Source of the DNA: Chionoecetes opilio
Taxonomy: Eukaryota > Arthropoda > Malacostraca > Decapoda > Majidae
NCBI GenBank assembly: GCA_016584305.1
Contig: JACEEZ010006430.1
Coordinates: 1-64,000, forward strand
Direction of reading: 5' to 3'
Length of the DNA stretch: 64,000 bases
Shown: in pieces, positions 57,193 to 64,000 of the stretch
Numbering within the stretch: the stretch's first letter is position 1
Layout of the letters: the number at the start of each line of letters is the position of its first letter
Notes under the pieces: generated by a model
Told to the model about the DNA's origin: nothing
The model's input: only the letters and a program-made list of their open reading frames with translations
Database searches by the model: none
Made by a program: the position numbers and the translations under genes

Positions 57193-58030
57193 TGAAACAT
57201 AAACATCATTTGCATATACAGAAAAATTTAATTGATCATAAACAAAATTTAATGTGGGAACCTTTTTATAGTAACATAATTTTTCAGAGTCGCTAAATAA
57301 GAGTTTACCATTTTGAAAGCCTAATTATCCTGTTTTCTTAGAAGTGAAGTTTACCTTATTTTCCATTTCGTAAATATACACGGATTTTTTTTTCTTTAAT
57401 ATTTGGTATCATGTTTGTACAATGAAAACAATCTGATAATAATAAACACCACCTCCTGTGAAAAGAAAACCTTTTATTAACCTTTCTTACATACAAATAT
57501 AAAATGACTACATCCTATCTAATCCCGTACCAAGGGGACCCCTGAATATATAAGTGGATGTAAGGGGTCCACAAAGCTTGAAAGGTTGAAAAACACTGAT
57601 CTATATTTTTTTAATCCTCTTGGGGTAATTGTTCAGGTTTAATACCAATAGTTTCTAGATCCCATAATTTATGCACGGCGATATCCCCTTCTTCTAAAAA
57701 CTCGTTGATTTGAGTGGGTACTAATGAAGCTCCCATTCTAGCAACTAAATGGGGTTATGTATGACAAGGAATACATTCCTCTTGTTCAGGCTGGTGAGTG
57801 GTTTATGGGATAGGTCCCATTATTTCATTACCACCGGCACTGGTGAACATAGAGATGTTATGTTTCTTGATGACCTTACTTAGGTATCGCCCGAAATAAT
57901 CAGCGCCTATTTGTTCATTGGCATGGAACATCAACGTCCTCTAAGGTATTTCGAACTAGTATAACACCATTCTTTTTCAAATTTAAAGAGTCGATTTTAG
58001 TCCTTTTACAGTTAAATGTATACCGATGTT

Positions 58031-58399
58031 ATTAACTTCAGCAAGCAATCATTGGGGGCAAACGCCGGGGGACGCGTCGCCTCACCCACCCTACGACGCC
58101 ACTCCCAGGGGTCACTACGCGCGAGTCCCCATGCAGGCTCCTTTTCCATACCAAGCAGCTCTCGACAAGAAAAATCAACTTGCCCCAGCCACGAGCCTTG
58201 TTGGCGCCCCCTTGGCCTCCTCCGCGCCGGATTGTCTCTTACAGATACAACCCGATGGGAAAGATCGGTTTCAGGGTAGCGTGCCACATGCCCATATAGC
58301 CGAAGTTGGCGCTGATGGACTATGCATGTAATAGGCCTCGATTCAGTATCACGGTGCAATCGCTGATTTGACACGTAATCATCCTTGCGATACCGCATG
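58031..58399 (-). pseudogene. LINE A-type 3' end fragment
   Basis: The minus-strand frame reads YVSNQRLHRDTESRPITCIV, RQLRLYGHVARYPETD and ELLGMEKEPAWGLARSDPWE, then GEATRPPAFAPNDC. This is the C-terminus of the same LINE family as at 32,635 and 34,205, with the least damaged reading of the three. The 5' side is cut at about 58,399 by a hAT fragment. Confidence 0.75.
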
Positions 58400-59051
58400 A
58401 TCCATATTCAGAATGGCATTCCTTTTCTATGCCTTGATTAAAACTAAGCTTGTGAAACCTTGCTGACACAGACATGATGTTGGCATCTGCACAAACATGT
58501 GCCTTTGGGAGGACTATTGCCTTTTCAGCTTTTCATCAAGCAGGACAACCCAGCAATAATCCACTGGAAGTTTCAATAGGGCATCAGAATGATGAGTTCC
58601 ATCATCTGATAATGGATGAAGCTTCCATATGTTGGAGGTCTGAGGTGTCTTTGAAATAGAAGTTAAGGTTTTCCTGCATCAAAGTCAGGTGTCTGGTAAT
58701 CCAGTAGGACATTCGTACCTCCAGTGTCTGCTCTGCTGTATGAATACCATGTTCCCAGCCACTGCCAGCCAGCCATATAGGTATCAAAGACTTCAAAATC
58801 AGAACAACACCTCTTTTCTACATTGCTTTTAATTTTGTTCACCTTCAGTTTGAATCCATTTAGTTTCCCTATACATGTAAAAATATCCCCATCTTAGCCT
58901 AGTTTTATACCATATATTTATTTTCCCTTATCTATACCGACACGTGGGCGTGACCTCATTCACCCACCTGTCCACTCCAAGACAACCGTCCACCCCTCAC
59001 TCAGTCTTGTTCACCTTTAGGTGGACCGTCCACCCAGTTTGAATAGCACTG
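58400..59051 (-). mobile_element. Truncated, inverted copy of hAT element 1
   Basis: The reverse complement matches 53,426-54,010, including the end (AGTTTGAATAGCACTG at 59,036-59,051), GGTGGACCGTCCACC and the start of the transposase C-terminal remnant (AGCAAGGTTTCACAAG near 58,450). The other end is missing at the LINE junction. No target-site duplication is seen. Confidence 0.7.
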
Positions 59052-59262
59052 GCATAGAGAACGGGAATATGCGTCCCGGGATAGCGGGTTGTCACCAAAG
59101 ATAATGCAATATTATACGTACTTGGTCGTCACCCACCGCAGGCTCAATGGCTCAATAATGCGATGGAGATGAGCACCGAGGTCATGCACGGCTTAGCGTA
59201 TGACTCCATCTTTACCTTTACTTTATCACGGATTTGCAAGACACAAAGTGACCATGGATATA
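59052..59262. other. No recognised feature
   Basis: Short stretch between the hAT fragment and the Harbinger fragment. No motif identified. Confidence 0.4.
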
Positions 59263-59372
59263 GCTGGATTTCCGTGAATCATTAGAGCCATTGATGGCAC
59301 TTATATCAAAATTTCTCCTCATGCTGAACATAATGATTCTTGTGATAGAAACACGAGACGCAGCGTGGTGGT
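59263..59372 (+). pseudogene. PIF/Harbinger nuclease (DDE_4) fragment
   Basis: The plus strand reads AGFP, a TGA (59,275-59,277), IIRAIDGTYIKISPHAEHND, then DRNTRRSVVV. The I-D-G-T-x-I block is the first catalytic Asp motif of HARBI1-type nucleases (G-x-I-D-G-T-H-I). The reading flows directly into GTG repeats, so the microsatellite begins inside the coding sequence. The rest of the gene is missing. Confidence 0.6.
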
Positions 59373-59922
59373 GGTGGTAGTGGTGTGGTGGGTGGTGGTG
59401 GTGGTGGTGGTGGTTGTGGTGGTGGTGTGGTGGTGTGGTGGTGGTGTGGTAGAGTGGTGGTGGTGGTGTAGTGGTGTGGTGGTGGTGGTGGTGTGGTGTG
59501 GTGGTGGTGGTGGTGGTGTGTGGTGATGGTGTGGTGGTGGTGGTGGGTTTGGGATGGTGGTGTGGTGGTGGTGTGGTGGGGTGGTGGTGGTGTGTGGTGG
59601 TGGTGGTGGTGTGGTGGTGGTGGAGGTGGTGGTGGTGGTGGTGGTGTGGTGTGGTGGTGGTGTGGTGGTGGTGGTGGTGGTGTGGTGGTGTGGTGGTGGT
59701 AGAGGTGGTGGTGGTGTGGTGGTGGTGGTGGTGTGGTGTGGTGGTGGTGTGTTGGTAGAGGTAGTGGTGGTGTGGTGTGGTGCTGGTGTGGTGATGGTGG
59801 TGGTGTTGGTGGTGTCGTGGTGGTGTGGTGGTGGTGGTGGTGGTGGTGTGGTGGTGGTGTGGGGGTGGTTTTGGTGGTGTTGGTGGTGTGGTTGTGGTGT
59901 TGGTGGTGGTGGTATCGGTGAG
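59366..59922. repeat. (GGT)n microsatellite, about 560 bp
   Basis: GGT/GTG trinucleotide repeat with frequent GT insertions (GGTGTGGT). It produces long false His/Pro/Thr and Val/Trp/Gly frames. Confidence 0.95.
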
Positions 59923-59929
59923 CGGCGAC

Positions 59930-60271
59930 GCTCAGAGCCTCAGTCTCCTCAGACACTGTTGTTGTGAGGATTACGAACACATTTAATTTTCATTGCACTA
60001 ATGCATTAATTTCGCCACTGCACTAGTGTCTCCAAGCACAATATATTACGAATTTTAGCATAAATGGTAAAAGCTCGCTTCGCTCGTTTGGACAATGAGT
60101 TAAGAGACGAATTATAACTTTCTGCGCCAAATTTCTTCCTTTGCGCCTGTATACCCGGCTCCCACAAAAGTAGTCACAAGAAGAAGAAGAAGAGGAAACA
60201 TTTTACAAGCCTATATGACACCTGATTTCGGCTGAAATAGGTGTCCAAGCGAGCGAAGCGAGCTTGGACAA
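59930..60271 (+). repeat. Fold-back structure, left arm
   Basis: Matches 61,003-61,345 in reverse complement, including CAGACACTGTTG, GAGGATTACGAACACATTTA, TAATGCATTAA, AATATATTACGAATTTTAG, AGCTCGCTTCGCTCG and CCTGATTTCGGCTGAAATAG. The arm carries its own small palindrome (CAAGCGAGCGAAGCGAGCTTG near 60,248). Confidence 0.8.
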
Positions 60272-61002
60272 TAAGAAAATATGGAAGCTACAAGAGGCCG
60301 CGAGACCAACACGAGGTACTTCATGAAACTTAAAACTATTAACATCCACCCTTCATCCCCATCCATGAAATTATCTAGCATCCTTTTAAAGCCCCCTAAA
60401 ACTCCGCACTAGCTACATGTCTACTGATTCTATTCCAATCATTTACCACCAATCCGTGACTTCTTATTCTACCCTGATTACTAGCCGTAAGAACTTTTCC
60501 TACATCTCCTGTGCTATATTCCTTTATCCACTTAAAAAACTTATATCAGATCCCCCTTTACTCTACGCCTCTCGCGAGAGTGTAAGTTTGATAGCTTTAA
60601 TCTCTTCTCATAACAAAAGTTACGCATCCCATGTATAATTTAGTTCACCCTTTTCTATATTGATTCTAACAAGTCTATATCCATCCTGTAATACGGACAC
60701 CAAAACTGAACTGCATAGTCTAGATGAAGTCTGAGTAGAGCCAAATAAAGCTTTAGAATAATCTTAGCATATCTACTTTTAACACTCCTGGTAATGAATC
60801 CTAACACCTTATAAGCTCTATTTCTAGCCTCAATACATTACTTCCTATAACGGAGGTCTGAGCTCATCCTCACTCCCAGATCTTTTGTTCAGTGATACAT
60901 TGCGTATGGTGTATTTATTACCAGGATTTTTTCTACCAACATTAATTACGCTTCACTTATCAATATTAAATTCCTTCTGCCACTTGACTACTCACTCATT
61001 TA
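60272..61002 (-). pseudogene. CR1-like LINE RT C-terminus and 3' end, between fold-back arms
   Basis: The minus strand carries the same LINE tail as 43,450-44,300 on the plus strand: the 3' block GGAAGCTACAAGAGGCC at 60,286-60,302 and the RT end at about 60,885-61,000 (KWQKEFNIDKWSVIN-like). Stops and shifts are frequent. Confidence 0.65.
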
Positions 61003-61345
61003 ATTGTCCAAGCTCGCTTCGCTCGCTTGAACACCTATTTCAGCCGAAATCAGGTGTCATAATTATGGGCTTGTAAAATGTTTCCTTTTCTTCTTCTTCT
61101 TGTGACTACTTTTGTGGAGGGGGGTATACGGGCCCAAAAGGAAAAAATTTGGCGCAGAATTTTATATTTCGTCCTTTAAACTCATTGTCCAAGCAGCAAA
61201 GCGAGCTTTTTACCATTTATCTAAAATTCGTAATATATTGGTCTGGAACATTGGTGGCAGTGGCAAAATTTAATGCATTAGGCAAAAAAATAAATGTGTT
61301 CGTAATCCTCACACAACAGTGTCTGGAACTGGGCCTGAGCGCGCG
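61003..61345 (-). repeat. Fold-back structure, right arm
   Basis: Reverse complement of 59,930-60,271, but with more homopolymer expansions (for example GGAGGGGGGTATACGGGCCC, AAAAGGAAAAAATTTGG) than the left arm. It stops matching at about 61,345, before the GGT repeat would be mirrored. Confidence 0.8.
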
Positions 61346-62165
61346 CACTCTTTGAGCTACCGGGGGTGATAAGACGTTGTGCTCCAGCTCCTCCACCAAG
61401 TATAACCGCTCTATCGCTTCCTACCACGACCCACACTAATTGTAGTGTCCTGATTCTGCTGGGTGGTAAGGGTGTATTTTTTGCCCGGTCCCCCTATTCC
61501 CGTGTTGAGCCGTGACGACAGGGCCGCCACCGGGCTGCCGTGGACTTTGCCCACTTCAATTTCCCCCAAAGGCCCCGTCCCCTTTCCCCCCTCCGCGGTG
61601 AGACCCACCTGCCTGTAAGACCTGAAACTTGCACCTCCTTCCCCTCCATCCTGCCCTTCCCCCCCGCGATGCTATACCCACCCTTTCTGCTGCTTCTGAT
61701 CCGCCTGCTCTCTGCTCCCCCCTAATCGCCTCTCTCGTCGTCCTGGGGGACTCAATCATTTATAAACCCCGGGAAGGTGTCCGGGGCATTTTTTTTGATT
61801 CCTTTTTAAAAAAATTTGGGTTCTAGCACTCTAACCATCCCCGGGGGGGGGAACAGGTATAAAGTTTGGGGTGGCCACCTTAAAACCTTGCCCAGCCCCC
61901 AGAGTTGTCACAACGCGGGGGGAGGGGTCCGTGAATTTGGGGTTTTGGCATCGGACACGACCCCCCTACTGTTCGGGAAATACCCCCTGTTGCCCCAAAA
62001 ATTACAAATACGGATTCTGGCGGGGCTGCTGTACTTAAAGGCCCCCCTTCATAATTGTTATGCCCTTAACTCCCGACTCCCTCCGGGAGGGTAGTCGGAG
62101 GCCAACATGGCAATCGGGTAAAATTTTGGGGCCCCCCTTCCAGACCGGTCTCTCTAGACAACGGG

Positions 62166-62417
62166 GTGTACGGGTCCCGGCCCACACCCTCCCTGTCCTC
62201 CGTTACCCGCTGCCTCCTTTTTGGCCATGGTAATGCCCCTGCACATGAAGATCCGCTGCGAAACTGCACTTTTTTCATTTGCAGAGGGGTGTCCCCGGCC
62301 GGTGTACTGTTTTTTTGTGGTATGACCCCCCGCCCCCCCTATAAGCAGTGCCCGCTTACCTCCAGGCATGCGGTGAAACTCCTTAAACAGACCCACCGGG
62401 TTCCATCTGGGATGTAA
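62166..62417 (+). pseudogene. LINE ORF1 gag-like zinc-knuckle region
   Basis: VTRCLLFGHGNAPAHEDP and then NCTFFICRGVSPAG suggest the paired C-x-x-C-x-x-x-G-H-x-x-x-x-C knuckles of jockey ORF1, with Cys positions displaced by indels. Weak support on its own; the position upstream of the endonuclease favours it. Confidence 0.35.
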
Positions 62418-63379
62418 AAGGGGAAGCGAGGGGCTCCCCCCGGGACCTTTCCCTCCAAGGGGGCCCCCGTACGGAGGTCCCCCCTACTTCCCACCTTCCG
62501 TGCCACCCTTTCCGGGCCCCTCCCCCTGCCTGTCGCCTAACCCAAAGGGCCCCTCCCCCTCCCACCTATGCCCCTCCATTACTGTTGTCCACTGGTCGGG
62601 CTGCTCCCCCCACCCGTCCCCCCACTATCAGTGGGTCCCCTTCCTCCAAACCCCAAAGCGCAACCCCCCCCCGGCACCGTAACATACCCCAATTTAAAAT
62701 ATAGGCACGGGGCCCTCCTTCCTCCCGGGGGGGCCCTTAGGGGGATATGGGGGTGATTTTCCCACCCCCCTCCCCCCTTTATCACCTAATCCCCCCCCCG
62801 ACTGTTCCTTTCCCCTCCCTTCCCAACCTCACGCCATCCCCACTCCCAGCAGCTAAAACAGCCCCTCCCCTCACTGGCAGTGCAAAACCTTGCGCCCCCT
62901 TCTCCTTCTAAAGCCCAGCATGCTTCGGCTTTGCAGGGCCGCCTTCATTAAGGGAATTGCACCCTTCACTTGAATTTTTTAATCTCCTTATTCATTTTTC
63001 CAGCCTCAGGGACGCCTCATTCGACCCTGCCAGCCCCCTTACCTTTTTTTTGTCACTCACCCGGTGACCCCTTTTCCCCCCTCCCCTTCACTTCGGGAAA
63101 CGCCCGGCCCTCTGTCCCGGAAACTTCCAGTCTTTAAAACCCGCTCTATCATACCTCCTCTAGTTTTTTGGCGTCTGTGGACTGGCTCACGACGCATTCT
63201 CCCCTCCTTTCCCAACTATGCTTCCTACGGATGGCCGGGGACCGGGGGGGGCAGGAGGCGGCCTGCTTCTGCGGGCCCACCCTCCCTCTCTTCTAGCCCT
63301 CTCACACACTTTTTTCCCCTGGAGGGGGCCTGGAGCACCGGGGGGTGCCCTTTTTACCTTTGTTCGGGCCCCCTTCAGT

Positions 63380-63720
63380 TTTTTTGATATACAATCCATT
63401 TTTAATTCCCTTCGGAAATTCCGCACTTGTTCCTCACTTTCCTCCCCACTTTAAAAAGGGGGGATTTTAATGCCCATCATGCCTCGGGGAACCGGCCCTC
63501 CCCGGGACCCGGGAAAAACCGCTCGGGCGGGTCACTCTCGGTTTTCTGGCGACAGTGCTTCTTTATCTCCCCTTACTCCACCTGGCCTCCTACCAGGACT
63601 GACCTTTTTCGGGGAACCCCTCCCCCTTTGGGCCCTCTGCTGGGAAAGGGCCCCCTCCCCTCACCACTGCCCAACGGGCCCCTTCTGGGGAGCGCCATCT
63701 TCCGTTGAAAATTTCCCTTT
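63380..63720 (+). pseudogene. LINE endonuclease fragment
   Basis: In neighbouring frames the plus strand reads FFDIQSIFNSLRKF, GDFNAHHASGNRPS (catalytic Asp-x-Asn box), PTRTDLFRGTPPPLG and GPLLGSAIF. This follows the block order GDFNAHH, TPTRxD, DL, LGSDH of jockey-type endonucleases, each block in a different frame because of homopolymer indels. Confidence 0.6.
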
Positions 63721-63973
63721 TCCCTTCAGTACCCCCCCCCCCTCCCCCTTCACCAGACCTCGTTGTCCTTCCCAAAAGGAGACGGGGGCTCTTTTAAATC
63801 AAAATTTAAAATTCCCTTACCCCCCTTTCCCCCCCCTTCTGGGATAAAATTAAATCCTCAGGTCCCCGGGGGACGTGGGGTCCCCCATTTCATCAATCCT
63901 TCCCACCCCCCCCCCGCTTTTCCGGGCCCCCCTGGGGGGCCCCGGGAAAGTGTGCGGCACCCCTTCAGGCCAA

Positions 63974-63998
63974 ACGCCACGCCTTTACTGCGTGGCGT
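63974..63998. other. Perfect 9-bp-stem hairpin at the window end
   Basis: ACGCCACGC and GCGTGGCGT around CTTTACT. It is the last 27 bases of the window. It may be a chance palindrome, or the turning point of another fold-back. Confidence 0.4.
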
Positions 63999-64000
63999 AA

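Larger units (their letters stand above)
54705..57598 (+). mobile_element. hAT element 2, near-complete, inserted in BEL
   Basis: TIRs CAGTGTTTCTCAACC (54,705) and, inverted, CAGTGTTTTTCAACC (ending 57,598), with GGGGTCCAC subterminal repeats at both ends. The 8-bp flanks ATCTAGAG (54,697-54,704) and ATCTATAT (57,599-57,606) agree at 6 of 8. The interior encodes a BED-finger transposase in four reading segments. At 2.9 kb it has the size of an autonomous hAT element of the ZBED5/Buster-like kind. Confidence 0.85.
50400..58030 (-). mobile_element. BEL/Pao retrotransposon, second copy, split by two hAT elements
   Basis: The minus-strand element is present in three pieces: 50,400-53,425, 54,477-54,704 and 57,599-58,030. 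They join collinearly with the right-arm copy (9,540-12,970) once the two hAT insertions are removed. It contains RT, RNase H, integrase zinc, core and C-terminal, and DUF5641-like regions. The gag side beyond 58,030 is lost at the junction with a LINE fragment. The sequence is cleaner than in the palindrome. Confidence 0.8.
61346..64000 (+). mobile_element. Jockey-like LINE, poor-quality copy
   Basis: C- and G-run expansions are everywhere and no frame stays open beyond about 125 codons. Yet on the plus strand a gag-like zinc-knuckle region (62,166-62,330) precedes an endonuclease region (63,380-63,720), in the order ORF1-ORF2 of jockey-group LINEs. The RT lies outside the window. A GDS-like LVVLGDSIIYKP stretch at 61,732-61,767 is noted but unassigned. 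Confidence 0.5.

Noticed and set aside
59306..59980. 224-codon His/Thr/Pro frame and several Val/Trp/Gly frames
   Set aside because: Translations of the (GGT)n repeat on the two strands.

Overview
This window reads as repeat-packed, gene-poor DNA from an animal, most likely a decapod crustacean. I see no host protein gene, rRNA, true tRNA gene or CRISPR array. The organism call is an inference. It rests on dense TA, GA/CT, CA and GGT microsatellites, on the mixture of BEL/Pao, Ty3/gypsy, Penelope, several LINE families, hAT, Tc1/mariner, Harbinger and Helitron-like elements, and on LINE 3' ends and tRNA-derived SINEs of a kind I associate with decapods.

Layout. 1-14,957 is a huge inverted repeat: about 7.6 kb and 7.1 kb arms around a spacer near 7,656-7,854. 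Each arm holds a tRNA-derived SINE, a decayed BEL/Pao retrotransposon and an SGNH-hydrolase-like fragment. The left arm is full of homopolymer expansions, so a fold-back read or poor polishing must be considered. 15,000-21,089 is a Ty3/gypsy retrotransposon (gag, protease, RT, RNase H, integrase) with a few nonsense and frameshift breaks. 21.6-22.8 kb is an unclassified element with terminal inverted repeats. 23-27.8 kb holds SINE and LINE remnants, a local tandem duplication and microsatellites. 28.08-30.43 kb is a tandem array of Helitron/HINE-like units with an internal minisatellite. 31.9-32.6 kb is a decayed coding fragment of unknown family. 32.6-35.7 kb is one LINE interrupted both by a SINE and by a head-to-head second LINE copy. 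38.8-39.7 kb is a Penelope-like GIY-YIG fragment. 39.77-42.09 kb holds two neighbouring palindromic Tc1/mariner relics: one made of two N-terminal transposase halves, the other of two C-terminal halves. 43.5-44.3 kb is a CR1-like LINE tail. 45.1-48.05 kb is a long 5'-truncated endonuclease/RT LINE with a poly-A tail. 49.06-49.55 kb is a small hAT-type MITE. 50.4-58.03 kb is a second, cleaner BEL/Pao copy split by two hAT elements, each with 8-bp target-site duplications; one of these carries a nearly complete BED-finger transposase. 58.0-59.05 kb has a LINE tail and an inverted hAT fragment. A Harbinger DDE fragment runs directly into a 560-bp GGT repeat at 59.3-59.9 kb. 59.9-61.35 kb is a fold-back structure enclosing a LINE tail. 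61.4-64.0 kb is a poor-quality copy of a jockey-like LINE.

How it fits together: insertions nest inside insertions (SINE in LINE, SINE in mariner, hAT in BEL, LINE in LINE), so their relative order can be read. Most coding pieces are broken, and activity of any element as it stands looks unlikely. The items most worth following up are the very large palindrome (real or artefact), the paired snap-back Tc1/mariner relics, and the Helitron-like minisatellite array.
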